Below, piece by piece: positions 1 through 8,330 of a stretch of DNA of 64,000 nt. Made by a program: the position numbers and the translations under genes. The notes below the pieces were generated by a model. That model had not been told where the DNA came from, did no database searches, and worked only from the letters and a program-made list of their open reading frames with translations. This DNA is from JAVVXB01 sp036651815 (GTDB lineage Bacteria; Bacillota; Clostridia; Christensenellales; CAG-138), in NCBI GenBank assembly GCA_036651815.1, contig JAVVXB010000003.1, positions 1 through 64,000 on the forward strand, given 5' to 3'. Within the stretch, counting starts at the first letter, position 1. The number at the start of each line of letters is the position of its first letter.

Positions 1-66
1 AATTTCATTCATTTTGAAGAATGATCATTGACGAAATCGCTTCAATCCGCTAAACTTATGAAAAGA

Positions 67-1347
67 ATGCAGAAACAATGGTATGAAATACAAGGCGGTC
101 AACGGCTGGAAGGCACCGTTACCATTAGCGGAGCGAAAAACGCATCCGTTGCTATTATCCCGGCAGCAATTCTGGCGGGCGAAACTTGTGTACTCGAAAA
201 CCTGCCGCACATCGAGGATGTACAAAGCCTCAAGATCATTCTTGAACAAATTGGTGTTTCTGTTGATTTCACAAGCGGCGACTGCATGCGCATCAATCCC
301 CACAGCCTGACCACCACAAGGGTGATCGGCCCGGCGGTAAGCAGCATGCGGGCATCGTATTATTTACTCGGTGCAATGCTTGGTCGCTATGGTGAAGTGG
401 AGTTGGCGCTACCGGGTGGTTGCGTCATTGGTTCCCGCCCCATCGACCAGCACATCAAGGGCATGCATGCGTTGGGTGCGAAGGTCACGCTGGATGAAAA
501 GAACAACATCATCAAGGCCTCCGCAAAAAAACTGCACGGCGCGGATATTTACTTTGACCTCGTCAGCGTCGGCGCAACCATCAATGTCATGCTTGCCGCC
601 GTCATGGCCGAAGGACAAACGGTACTTAGCAATGTAGCCAAGGAACCTCATGTGGTGGATGTCGCCAACTTTTTGAATATGATGGGTGCTTCTGTGAAGG
701 GCGCGGGTACGGACGTCATCCGCATCAACGGCAAGGAAAAGCTGCATGGTTGCGGATATGCCGTCATTCCCGATCAGATTGAAGCCGGAACCTTTATGAT
801 CGCCGCTGCGGCAACCCGGGGAGATGTGGTTATCAAGAACATCATACCAACCCATATGGAGGCCGTCTCCGCCAAACTCATGGAGAGCGGTGCGCGTGTG
901 ATCGAGGGTGATGACGGACGTGATTTTTTCCTGCGTGTCGTCATGGACGACCGTCCCCGTGCCATTAACGTCAAAACCCTGCCTTATCCGGGCTTCCCCA
1001 CCGATTTGCAGCAGCCTATGATGGCCTACCTCTGTGCGTGTAACGGGGTTTCCTCTGTCAACGAGACCATTTTTGAAAACCGATTCAACCACGTCCGCGA
1101 ATTGCGGCGTATGGGCGCTTCCATCAGCGTCAAGGACAGTCTCGCGCGTGTCAAGGGCATTACTGCCCTCAAGGGCGCGGATATTTATACCAGCGATCTG
1201 CGCGCAGGTGCAAGCCTGATTGTCGCCGGCCTGTCCGCAAGTGGCACAACCAATGTCCACAACATTCATTTTATCGATCGTGGCTATGAGTTTCTTGACA
1301 AAAAGCTACAGGCGCTCGGCGCAAAGATCGAACGACGCATCAAGTAA
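67..1347 (+). CDS. murA: UDP-N-acetylglucosamine 1-carboxyvinyltransferase (MurA)
   Basis: First committed step of peptidoglycan synthesis in the cytoplasm: transfer of enolpyruvate from PEP to UDP-GlcNAc. The N-terminus GGQRLEGTVTISGAKNA and the loop LPGGCVIGSRPIDQHIKG are typical of the EPSP-synthase-like fold; the cysteine of that loop (residue 119 from this start) is the fosfomycin-target cysteine. The length of about 426 residues fits the family (about 420). Start choice is uncertain: in-frame ATGs lie at 58 and 67 and a TTG at 28, none with a strong Shine-Dalgarno; 67 gives the best match to known MurA N-termini. The gene ends in a clear intrinsic terminator, so it is probably not cotranscribed with spo0A. 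Function is secure. Confidence 0.96.
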   Translation: MQKQWYEIQGGQRLEGTVTISGAKNASVAIIPAAILAGETCVLENLPHIEDVQSLKIILEQIGVSVDFTSGDCMRINPHSLTTTRVIGPAVSSMRASYYLLGAMLGRYGEVELALPGGCVIGSRPIDQHIKGMHALGAKVTLDEKNNIIKASAKKLHGADIYFDLVSVGATINVMLAAVMAEGQTVLSNVAKEPHVVDVANFLNMMGASVKGAGTDVIRINGKEKLHGCGYAVIPDQIEAGTFMIAAAATRGDVVIKNIIPTHMEAVSAKLMESGARVIEGDDGRDFFLRVVMDDRPRAINVKTLPYPGFPTDLQQPMMAYLCACNGVSSVNETIFENRFNHVRELRRMGASISVKDSLARVKGITALKGADIYTSDLRAGASLIVAGLSASGTTNVHNIHFIDRGYEFLDKKLQALGAKIERRIK

Positions 1348-1398
1348 GTTTCTTGGCGACGTTGGTCATCCATTCGCCAGAATCTGCGTCACCCGCAG

Positions 1399-1433
1399 AC
1401 AGTTCGGATCAGAATCCGGGCTGTTGTTTTTTT
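1399..1433 (+). terminator. Intrinsic terminator of murA
   Basis: An 11-bp stem (1399-1409 with 1414-1424, two G-U pairs) closes a CAGA tetraloop and is followed by a T-rich run at 1425-1433. It lies about 50 bp after the murA stop codon. Confidence 0.8.
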
Positions 1434-1491
1434 GTTTTCGCACATGAATTTTGCCATACCATAGCCCCCAGAACTGTTTTTTGTCTCCTGC

Positions 1492-1505
1492 TGTTGTATA
1501 CAACA
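1492..1505. promoter_or_regulatory. Perfect 14-bp palindrome upstream of spo0A
   Basis: TGTTGTATACAACA is fully self-complementary. It is followed at once by a second imperfect dyad, TTGTA-TAT-TACAA (1509-1521). The region 1434-1715 between the murA terminator and spo0A has no convincing gene, so these dyads probably sit in the spo0A control region. The bound protein, if any, is unknown. Confidence 0.45.
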
Positions 1506-1617
1506 TCTTGTATATTACAATATAAACACACACCAGATATTACGTTTCGATGCGGAAAATGCTCGTTTTTACACGAATTTTTACGAGGTCACAGCATTCT
1601 CCAAACTTCGCGCAATG

Positions 1618-1626
1618 CTCGACAAA
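1618..1626. promoter_or_regulatory. Candidate Spo0A (0A) box upstream of spo0A
   Basis: CTCGACAAA matches the reverse complement of the 0A-box consensus TTTGTCRAA at 8 of 9 positions, about 90 bp before the spo0A start. Autoregulation of spo0A through such boxes is established in Bacillus subtilis. A single 8/9 match is weak, since several tens are expected by chance in a window of this size. Confidence 0.3.
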
Positions 1627-1715
1627 AGCCGTCTTGATCCACCCCTACCCACGCGATTAAAAGCTTGCTAAGATGCATCTATCAAGAAAAAATTCGGTTG
1701 AGGGGGATCACTACC

Positions 1716-2498
1716 ATGTCACATTTTCGTGTTCTGATTGTAGATGACAACGTGAGCTTTACGGAATCACTGCGTGGATATTTCTCTGCGGAGGAGTCCA
1801 TCAGTGCAGTCGATGCTGCGTTTGACGGACGAGAGGCGCTTGAAAAGCTCAAGGCCACAAAGTATGACATAATGCTGTTGGATCTGATTATGCCGCATGT
1901 GGACGGGCTGGGCGTGCTCGAACAGCTCAAGCTGGTTTGCCCCGATTCGCCACCCGCTGTGATTGTAGTTTCAGCCATGCGCAACGAAAGCATGGTGCGC
2001 CGCTGCTGCGCCTTGGGTGCCCGTTATTTCATGGTCAAACCCGTCGAAGCGGATTCGCTGCTCAAGCGTGCGCTGGAAATGGTGCAAACAGAGAATCCGC
2101 AGGGTGGACTCGCCAGCTATGCCCAGCCGCCGCGTTCACTTGATGAAAAAATCACCTCCGTGTTTCTGGTTGCCGGCATTCCCGCCCACATTAAGGGTTA
2201 CCACTATCTGCGGGAAGGAATCCGCATGGTGTATTATAATCCGCAGCTCATCAACCGTATCACAAAGGAGCTGTATCCCGGCATTGCCAAGCGCTTCACA
2301 ACCTCAGCCAGCAAGGTGGAGCGCGCCATTCGGCACGCCATTGAGGTCGCATGGACACGAGGCAAGATTGAAAATCTAAACGCCCTGTTTGGCTACAACG
2401 TTTATGGAAAAAATGACAAGCCCACCAACGGCGAATTCATTGCTTTGGTTGCGGACAAGCTGATTATGGAAGAACAGAGCCGTGAAAAGGCCGTTTGA
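1716..2498 (+). CDS. spo0A: Sporulation master regulator Spo0A
   Basis: Two-domain response regulator. Residues 1-120 form the receiver domain (FRVLIVDDN with the acidic pair, and the phosphoacceptor aspartate at residue 56 in LLDLIMPHVDG, the same number as in B. subtilis). The C-terminal part is the Spo0A-specific DNA-binding domain, with diagnostic stretches GIPAHIKGYHYLREGI, VERAIRHAIEVAWTRG and NGEFIALVADKL. It has 260 residues against about 267 in relatives. ATG 1716 is chosen over the upstream in-frame start because GAGGGGGA precedes it at good spacing. Phosphorylated Spo0A commits cells to sporulation, so the organism is expected to form endospores or descend from spore formers. spoIVB, often the upstream neighbour, is absent; murA is there instead. 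Confidence 0.97.
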   Translation: MSHFRVLIVDDNVSFTESLRGYFSAEESISAVDAAFDGREALEKLKATKYDIMLLDLIMPHVDGLGVLEQLKLVCPDSPPAVIVVSAMRNESMVRRCCALGARYFMVKPVEADSLLKRALEMVQTENPQGGLASYAQPPRSLDEKITSVFLVAGIPAHIKGYHYLREGIRMVYYNPQLINRITKELYPGIAKRFTTSASKVERAIRHAIEVAWTRGKIENLNALFGYNVYGKNDKPTNGEFIALVADKLIMEEQSREKAV

Positions 2499-3143
2499 TT
2501 GACGCCACCCAGCCGTTCAATCTAGATGACTGCCTCTTTGCATTCCATTTTACTTTTCGCCATAGCCCCTCCCGCTCCCGGCGAAAATGCAGCCAACTCC
2601 AGCTGCTGAAAGCAGGCGCGCACCACCATCCATGCGCGTCTGTTTTCATTTTTGGGAGGATCGTAGTTTGTCTGCGTGTTTTGCAGGATTTTTATCTAAG
2701 ACTGCATTTGAACGCACCTCGACTAAACTGTTCTTTCTGCATGTACATATGGATGTACCCATCAATATTCGCCATTTTCACGCAGGCGTCATAACTTATA
2801 CACATTCATAAACCCAAAACACCCCTGCAATTGTGGATAACATGGTGTACAGTGTGGATAAACTCCGCTAAGATATCCACAGCATCCACCTGCATAGTAT
2901 GCATTAAAAAAGGCGAACACCCGTTTGAATACATCGGTTGCGCGAAATTTGATTTGCAGGAAACCCTGCGCTTACCCTTCGAATCGTCTTTTCAGCAACC
3001 ATGAGCGTTGTAATGCCGTTTCCCAAAACCGTTTAGTGATCGCTTTCGAAAAATTGCTGCAATCGAGTATTCCATGGGGAATCCTCCACAGTGAAAATGA
3101 ATGAAGCCTGCTCTTTTATGTAGTCATAAACTTCCCGCTGCCA
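2499..3143. other. Non-coding interval between spo0A and the cyclase operon
   Basis: About 645 bp with no ORF having a credible start and family resemblance. The only structure I can support is the DnaA-box cluster at 2796-2890. No clear terminator for spo0A was found. Confidence 0.6.
2796..2890. promoter_or_regulatory. DnaA-box cluster downstream of spo0A
   Basis: Within 95 bp there are TTATACACA (2796-2804, plus strand), TGTGGATAA twice (2832-2840 and 2853-2861, perfect boxes on the minus strand), ATATCCACA (2873-2881, one mismatch) and GCATCCACC (2882-2890, weak). Three perfect or TTATNCACA-class boxes this close together are not expected by chance. No DnaA-trio or strongly AT-rich unwinding element is visible beside it, so it looks more like a DnaA-titrating or regulatory cluster than the unwinding origin. 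Confidence 0.75.
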
Positions 3144-3701
3144 TTACGCAAGCAAAAAGGCTCTGCAAGGGGACGCTTCCACGCCATGCAGCAGCAGGGG
3201 CAGTGCAATCAGGTCATACCATCCGTTACTGACTTCTGAAAGGTTTACATTTTCAAGTATGGCAACGCCTTTTTCCAGCAGCGGGATGTGCGCTTCTTCC
3301 TCACAGTCCGGCATGCCGATGCTATTTGTATCCGTACCGATTAAAAGCAGGGGCAACGACAGGACTTTTTTCAGTCGCTCACCAGTCAGCTCCGGCGTAC
3401 CTCGTACAAGCAACCGCTGCGGCAGCTCCATCCCCGGCTGCAGCGTCATCAGCTCCACTGCGTCCAGCACGAGACACTTCCCCAAAAAAGCTTCCGATCG
3501 CACGGAGGCAATATCTGCGCCAGCCTCCAAAAAATGCAGCGGCGCATCCATATGCGTGCCAGCATGGACACTCATCTCCACACGGGACTCATGATAGTGA
3601 TCCGTTTTAAAGTCAGCCGTTTGGGTCAGCCTCGGCGGCGCATCGCCCGGATACGGCGGTGTAATAAGCAAATCTCTGGTAATGTCAATAATTTTTCGCA
3701 T
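3144..3701 (-). CDS. Cyclase-family metal-dependent hydrolase (KynB/arylformamidase-like)
   Basis: Belongs to the cyclase family that includes arylformamidase and related metal-dependent amidohydrolases. The signature HAGTHMDAPLHF (residues 46-57) supplies the His/Asp metal ligands, and the N-terminal IIDITRDLLITPPYPGD also fits. It has 185 residues, slightly short for the family (about 205-220). ATG 3701 is used because the stop TAA of the upstream small gene ends one base before it and an AGG motif lies 8 nt upstream; a GTG at 3710 is possible. No other tryptophan-degradation gene is nearby, so the substrate is unknown. Confidence 0.8.
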   Translation of the reverse strand: MRKIIDITRDLLITPPYPGDAPPRLTQTADFKTDHYHESRVEMSVHAGTHMDAPLHFLEAGADIASVRSEAFLGKCLVLDAVELMTLQPGMELPQRLLVRGTPELTGERLKKVLSLPLLLIGTDTNSIGMPDCEEEAHIPLLEKGVAILENVNLSEVSNGWYDLIALPLLLHGVEASPCRAFLLA

Positions 3702-3702
3702 T

Positions 3703-3963
3703 TTATACACCTGCCAACGTCAGCTCTCGATTGAGAATGCGCGGTCCTTTCTCGCAATCGTTCACACCTGCGGCCAAGCGCATCTTGCAACGAGATAAAT
3801 TCCCCTTGCTCTGCAGCTTCTCCGCCCCTTCTGTCTGCGTGTATTTCTCCACGATAATCCCCTTGCTCGTGGCACATAGCTTACAGAGGCTCTTGCCATC
3901 TGCGTGGTTGTATTTCTCCACGGTAATCACCGGCTTACATGGGCGCATCGTTGAAATATTCAT
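3703..3963 (-). CDS. Small cysteine-containing protein of unknown function
   Basis: 86 residues, not recognised. It is likely real: it has a near-perfect Shine-Dalgarno AGGAGGAG 9 nt before the ATG, and its stop codon is one base from the start of the cyclase gene, implying translational coupling. Cysteines are at 9, 27, 30, 59 and 70, with a CKLC pair that could bind metal. An internal repeat is visible: PVITVEKYNHADGKSL (11-26) against KGIIVEKYTQTEGAEKL (34-50). No signal peptide or membrane segment is present. Function is not assigned. Confidence 0.7.
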   Translation of the reverse strand: MNISTMRPCKPVITVEKYNHADGKSLCKLCATSKGIIVEKYTQTEGAEKLQSKGNLSRCKMRLAAGVNDCEKGPRILNRELTLAGV

Positions 3964-4004
3964 GGCCTGATCTCCTCCTGCATCTTACCCTTTTCTTACT
4001 ATTT

Positions 4005-4013
4005 ATCATATCA
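4005..4013 (-). promoter_or_regulatory. Extended -10 promoter for the Cys-protein/cyclase operon
   Basis: On the minus strand TGATATGAT (TGN plus -10 TATGAT) lies about 40 bp before the start codon. No good -35 was seen, which an extended -10 can tolerate. Confidence 0.45.
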
Positions 4014-4229
4014 CCAAACATTGTTAACCGCTTCAAATGTTTTACATGCCCACGCTTCTAATCTGCAGGGACTGTTTATGAAAACCATTTGTATATTTTC
4101 GTTGCGGCGAGACTCTTGCGGGCCGTTCTTCGAAATACGGTTGAATTGTACGATTGAACACGGTTTAGTCGCTTACAATGGCGCACAAGTTTTTTTCAGG
4201 AAACGCCCTCTCATAATCGGTAATCCATG

Positions 4230-4258
4230 TTGCCTCATGGACAGAATTGCTCTATACT
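4230..4258 (+). promoter_or_regulatory. SigA-type promoter for nfnAB
   Basis: -35 TTGCCT (4230-4235), 17-bp spacer, -10 TATACT (4253-4258). This predicts a 5' leader of about 105 nt before nfnA. Nothing else was recognised in the interval 4014-4369. Confidence 0.6.
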
Positions 4259-4369
4259 TATAGACATGTGTTTTGTTTTCTCCGTTTAATCACTGGAAAA
4301 GAGAACCCCCAGCACATTTTTCTGCATTGATCAACACAGTTTACATTTAGATCCGAAAGGAGTACCCAC

Positions 4370-5242
4370 ATGTTTCCTATCCTAACAAAGCGCGCATTGC
4401 ACGACACCGTCACACTCATGGAGATTGAGGCTCCCTTTGTCGCGCGCAAGGCACAGCCGGGGCAGTTCATCATTCTGCGCATCGATGAGGCGGGAGAACG
4501 TATTCCGCTGACCATCGCCGGTTCCGACAAGAAAAAAGGTACCATCACCATCATCTTTCAGAAGGTTGGCGCAACAACCAAGCGCCTTGATGGTCTGAAC
4601 GTGGGCGATGCGCTGCTGGATTTTGTTGGCCCGCTGGGCAAGCCAAGCGAGCTGACTGAACTAAAGGGAAAAAAAGTTGCTGTGATTGGCGGCGGACTTG
4701 GTATTGCCATTGCCTATCCGCAGGCCAAAGCGCTGCACGAGATCGGTGCGGATGTGGATATCCTGGTTGGTTTCCGCAACACCTCGCTGTTCATTCTGAC
4801 GGATGAATTGCAGGCTGCCTGCAACAACCTCATCATCATGACGGACGACGGCAGTAATGGCCACAAAGGCTTCACTACCACCGCGCTGGAAGACCAGATC
4901 AAGGCCGGCACGAACTATGATTGCGTCATTGCCATCGGACCATTGGTTATGATGCGCGCCGTGTGTCAGATTACCAAGCAGTATCACATCCCCACTATCA
5001 TCAGCATGAATCCCATCATGATCGACGGTACGGGCATGTGCGGTTGCTGCCGCGTCACCGTGGACGGACAGATGAAGTTTGCCTGCGTGGACGGCCCGGA
5101 TTTTGACGGTCACAAGGTCGACTGGGACGAAGCCATCAGCCGAAGTCGGATGTACAAGGCAGAAGAACAGATCAGCAACGATCAGCATGCTTGCAACCTG
5201 AAGAACGAAGCCCTGCAAATGAAACGGGGAGGTGTCAACTAA
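4370..5242 (+). CDS. nfnA: NADH-dependent ferredoxin:NADP+ oxidoreductase subunit A (NfnA/SudB-like)
   Basis: FAD- and NAD-binding subunit of the ferredoxin-NAD(P)H bifurcating transhydrogenase family. Residues 1-95 form a ferredoxin-reductase-like FAD barrel (AQPGQFIILRIDEAGERIPLT), followed by a nucleotide-binding half starting at KKVAVIGGGLGIA. The C-terminal cysteine set GMCGCCRVTV plus KFACVDGP is the [2Fe-2S] site of this family. Its 290 residues are typical. AAAGGAG precedes the ATG. The stop codon overlaps the start of the next gene (TAATG), and the two products are expected to form a heterodimer. An annotation as dihydroorotate dehydrogenase electron-transfer subunit is less likely, because the partner is glutamate-synthase-small-chain-like and no pyrD is near. 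Confidence 0.88.
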   Translation: MFPILTKRALHDTVTLMEIEAPFVARKAQPGQFIILRIDEAGERIPLTIAGSDKKKGTITIIFQKVGATTKRLDGLNVGDALLDFVGPLGKPSELTELKGKKVAVIGGGLGIAIAYPQAKALHEIGADVDILVGFRNTSLFILTDELQAACNNLIIMTDDGSNGHKGFTTTALEDQIKAGTNYDCVIAIGPLVMMRAVCQITKQYHIPTIISMNPIMIDGTGMCGCCRVTVDGQMKFACVDGPDFDGHKVDWDEAISRSRMYKAEEQISNDQHACNLKNEALQMKRGGVN

Positions 5243-6636
5243 TGCCCAACATGAGAATGACAAAACTTCCGTCCCGCGAACAGGCGCCGAATGTGCGCAA
5301 TCAGTGTTTTACTGAAGTTTCTCAGGGATACGACGAGGCCATGGCCATCGACGAAGCCGGACGCTGCCTGAATTGTAAAAACAGGCCCTGCGTCGCGGGT
5401 TGTCCGGTGAATGTCCACATTCCTGAGTTCATCCAGTTGGTTGCAAACGGCCAGTTTATGGAAGCCTACGAGGTCATCCGCTCCACCAATTCCCTGCCGG
5501 CCATCTGTGGACGCGTCTGCCCTCAGGAAAGCCAGTGCGAAAGCAAATGCGTACGCGGCATCAAGGGGGAACCCGTCGGTATCGGCCGGTTGGAACGCTT
5601 TGTTTCCGACTATGCCATGGCGCACGGCGCAGCGCCTGCCATACCCGCACCAGACAACGGTAAAAAAGTGGCCATCGTTGGTTCCGGCCCTGCGGGGTTG
5701 ACCTGCGCAGGCGATCTGCGGATGCTCGGTTATGACGTAACTGTGTTTGAAGCGCTGCATATCCCCGGCGGTGTGCTGGTCTATGGCATTCCTGAATTTC
5801 GTCTTCCGAAAGCCTTGGTTCGGCGTGAAATATCCACGCTTTCCGACATGGGCGTACATATTCAAACCAACATGGTCATCGGCCGCTGTCTCTCGCTTGA
5901 CGAATTGTTTGCAGAAGAGAAATATGACGCGGTGTTTGTCGGCTCCGGCGCGGGTCTTCCCCGGTTTCAAGGCATCCCCGGTGAAAATCTCAACGGCGTA
6001 TACTCTGCCAATGAGTTTCTGACGCGGATCAACCTCATGAAAGCCTATACGTTCCCGCAGACCGATACACCCGTGCAGGTCGGCAAGTCCGTTGCAGTCA
6101 TCGGCGGCGGGAACGTGGCCATGGACGCGGCGCGCTGCGCAAAGCGTCTTGGAGCGAAGACCGTATACATTGTCTATCGCCGGAGTGAAGCAGAAATGCC
6201 TGCACGTATTGAAGAAGTCCACCACGCCCAGGAGGAAGGCATTCTCTTTAAATTGCTGACCAACCCCACTGCGTTGCTGGGTGATGAGACAGGACATGTA
6301 AACGCCATGACCTGCGTGGAAATGGAGCTGGGTGAGCCGGATGCAAGCGGACGCCGCCGTCCTGTTGTCAAGGCAGGCAGCGAGTTTACGCTTGATGTGC
6401 AGACTGTGGTCGTCGCCATTGGTAACAGCCCGAACCCTCTGATTAAGAATACAACGCCTGGTTTGGACACCCAGAAATGGGGTGGCATCATCGCCGATGA
6501 ACACACTTGTCAAACCAGCAAGGCGCACGTCTATGCCGGCGGCGATGCTGTGACCGGCGCAGCAACCGTTATCCTCGCCATGGGTGCAGGCAAGGCGGCC
6601 GCTCGCTCCATTCACGAGGAGCTTTCGGCAAAATAA
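5242..6636 (+). CDS. nfnB: Glutamate-synthase-small-subunit-like NADPH oxidoreductase, NfnB
   Basis: 464 residues. The N-terminus carries two cysteine clusters for [4Fe-4S] centres (CLNCKNRPCVAGCP and CGRVCPQESQCESKC). It is followed by a FAD-binding GSGPAGLTCAG motif and a second Rossmann motif, VAVIGGGNVAMDAARCAKRLG, for NADPH. This is the GltD/NfnB architecture. There is no glutamate synthase large subunit nearby, and it overlaps nfnA by one base, so I infer NfnB, which couples NADPH oxidation or formation to ferredoxin and NADH. The start at 5242 is preceded by GGGGAGGTG; the upstream in-frame extension lies inside nfnA. Confidence 0.9.
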   Translation: MPNMRMTKLPSREQAPNVRNQCFTEVSQGYDEAMAIDEAGRCLNCKNRPCVAGCPVNVHIPEFIQLVANGQFMEAYEVIRSTNSLPAICGRVCPQESQCESKCVRGIKGEPVGIGRLERFVSDYAMAHGAAPAIPAPDNGKKVAIVGSGPAGLTCAGDLRMLGYDVTVFEALHIPGGVLVYGIPEFRLPKALVRREISTLSDMGVHIQTNMVIGRCLSLDELFAEEKYDAVFVGSGAGLPRFQGIPGENLNGVYSANEFLTRINLMKAYTFPQTDTPVQVGKSVAVIGGGNVAMDAARCAKRLGAKTVYIVYRRSEAEMPARIEEVHHAQEEGILFKLLTNPTALLGDETGHVNAMTCVEMELGEPDASGRRRPVVKAGSEFTLDVQTVVVAIGNSPNPLIKNTTPGLDTQKWGGIIADEHTCQTSKAHVYAGGDAVTGAATVILAMGAGKAAARSIHEELSAK

Positions 6637-6660
6637 GGCCAATCAAACTGATGCAGAATT

Positions 6661-6693
6661 CGGAGCCGGGTTTTCCGGCTCCGCTTGTATTTT
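6661..6693 (+). terminator. Intrinsic terminator of nfnAB
   Basis: CGGAGCCGG (6661-6669) pairs perfectly with CCGGCTCCG (6675-6683) around a GTTTT loop, followed by a T-rich tail. It lies 25 bp after the nfnB stop. Confidence 0.85.
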
Positions 6694-6848
6694 AAATGGT
6701 TTTGTGATATCTTTTTAATTCTGAAATATGCTTTTCTTTCTGCAAGAGAGGCGAAATGGTACGTCTGCGTTGCAACAATCACAGCCATCGGGAGCTGTTT
6801 GGGCGATGTCTTTTGCAGAAAAAACAACGAGCGGGAGGGCTTTTCCCT

Positions 6849-8051
6849 ATGGATCGTATAATCGGCACCGTTACACGCGGGATTCGTGCACCCATCATTC
6901 GTGAAGGCGACGATATTGTGCGCATTGTCGTCGATCAGGTTGTTGCCGCCGCATGGCAGCAGGATTTTCCCCTGCACGACCATGACATCGTGGCGGTTAC
7001 AGAAGCAGTTGTCGCACGGGCACAGGGCAACTACGCCAATGTAAATCAGATTGCCGCAGACGTGCGCGCCAAGCTGGGCGGCGGCACCGTCGGCGTTGTG
7101 TTCCCCATTCTCAGCCGCAACCGCTTTGCCATCTGCTTAAAGGGCATCGCCATGGGTTCCAAAAAGATTGTACTGCTACTGAGCTATCCAAGTGATGAGG
7201 TTGGCAACCATCTCATCAGCGAGGATATGCTGGATGCAGCAGGTGTGAATCCCTATTCGGATGTTTTGACAGAGGCTCGCTATCATGAGCTATTCGGCCA
7301 TCCCGTACATAAGTTTACCGGCATGGATTATGTGGCCTACTATAAAAATCTCATTGAGTCCGTTGGCTGCGAGGCGGAGATTCTCTTTGCCAACGATCCG
7401 CGTGCTGTACTTCCCTATACTGACACCGTCCTCTGCTGCGATATTCACACCCGCGCGCGCAGCAAACGTTGGCTGAGCAATGCCGGTGCAAAGACCGTCC
7501 TGACGCTGGCCGATATTCTGAACGCCCCCATAGACGGTAGTGGTTGCAATGCAACCTACGGCTTGCTTGGCAGCAACAAGGCTACCGAAGACCGTATTAA
7601 ACTATTTCCACGCGACTGCATGACGATTGTCTCCGCTATTCAGCAGCAATTGTTGGATCGCACGGGCAGCAAGATGGAAGTTATGATCTATGGAGATGGT
7701 GCTTTTAAGGATCCCGTAGGAAAAATTTGGGAGTTGGCCGACCCGGTGGTTTCCCCCGCCTTTACCGCAGGCCTTGAGGGCAAGCCAAATGAAGTCAAAC
7801 TGAAATATTTGGCCGACAATGACTTTAAAGATCTTTCCGGGGACGCACTCAAAAATGCCATCAGTGATTACATCATGAAAAAGGAAGACGACCTCACTGG
7901 TAAAATGTCCTCACAGGGTACCACCCCAAGGCAATTGACCGATTTGATTGGCTCATTGTGTGATCTGACCAGCGGTAGCGGTGACAAGGGTACGCCGATT
8001 GTTCTGGTACAGGGCTATTTTGATAACTTTACCAAGCCGGAAGAAAAGTGA
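6849..8051 (+). CDS. Stand-alone coenzyme F420-0:L-glutamate ligase-like (CofE family) protein
   Basis: 400 residues. The N-terminal region (IIGTVTRGIRAPIIREGDDIVRIV, HDIVAVTEAVVARAQGNY) and the mid-region (GSGCNATYGLLGSNK, MEVMIYGDGAFKDPVGKIWELADP) resemble the F420-0:gamma-glutamyl ligase domain family found as single genes in many Clostridia. Start ATG 6849 has GGGAGGG at 9-nt spacing. In F420 producers the enzyme adds glutamate with GTP; no other F420 biosynthesis gene is in this window, so the real substrate here is open. It is monocistronic, between terminators at 6661 and 8264. Confidence 0.7.
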   Translation: MDRIIGTVTRGIRAPIIREGDDIVRIVVDQVVAAAWQQDFPLHDHDIVAVTEAVVARAQGNYANVNQIAADVRAKLGGGTVGVVFPILSRNRFAICLKGIAMGSKKIVLLLSYPSDEVGNHLISEDMLDAAGVNPYSDVLTEARYHELFGHPVHKFTGMDYVAYYKNLIESVGCEAEILFANDPRAVLPYTDTVLCCDIHTRARSKRWLSNAGAKTVLTLADILNAPIDGSGCNATYGLLGSNKATEDRIKLFPRDCMTIVSAIQQQLLDRTGSKMEVMIYGDGAFKDPVGKIWELADPVVSPAFTAGLEGKPNEVKLKYLADNDFKDLSGDALKNAISDYIMKKEDDLTGKMSSQGTTPRQLTDLIGSLCDLTSGSGDKGTPIVLVQGYFDNFTKPEEK

Positions 8052-8263
8052 GTGGCTGCATCACCTGCTTCCAAGTCGTCTCCAGGATTGTGAAAGCGTA
8101 TACCTCTCCGTATATAGCTCCTTTGTTCCGGATTAAACAGCATGTAGCCGAAACAGCCGCTTCATTTTGGTGGTATCCTTGTGCGCTTTGACGGCCGTGC
8201 AATTTCCGACGCAGTCAAAACACGGTTTTCCACGTCCACCTATCTTGATTTTATCAATGGATT

Positions 8264-8302
8264 AAAAAAGGACGCACCCCGTAAGCGATGCGTCCTTTTT
8301 TT
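8264..8302. terminator. Bidirectional intrinsic terminator
   Basis: AAAAAAGGACGCA (8264-8276) pairs perfectly with TGCGTCCTTTTTT (8289-8301). The A and T runs on either side make it usable from both strands, serving the CofE-like gene (+) and hsp20 (-). Confidence 0.88.
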
Positions 8303-8330
8303 CTTTGCCGTCTTTATGGCAGGATTCTGT

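Noticed and set aside
409..1269. Long minus-strand ORF inside murA
   Set aside because: It lies fully within a certain gene on the other strand, has no family resemblance and no ribosome site; similar shadows inside nfnB (5239-6642) and spo0A were dropped for the same reason.
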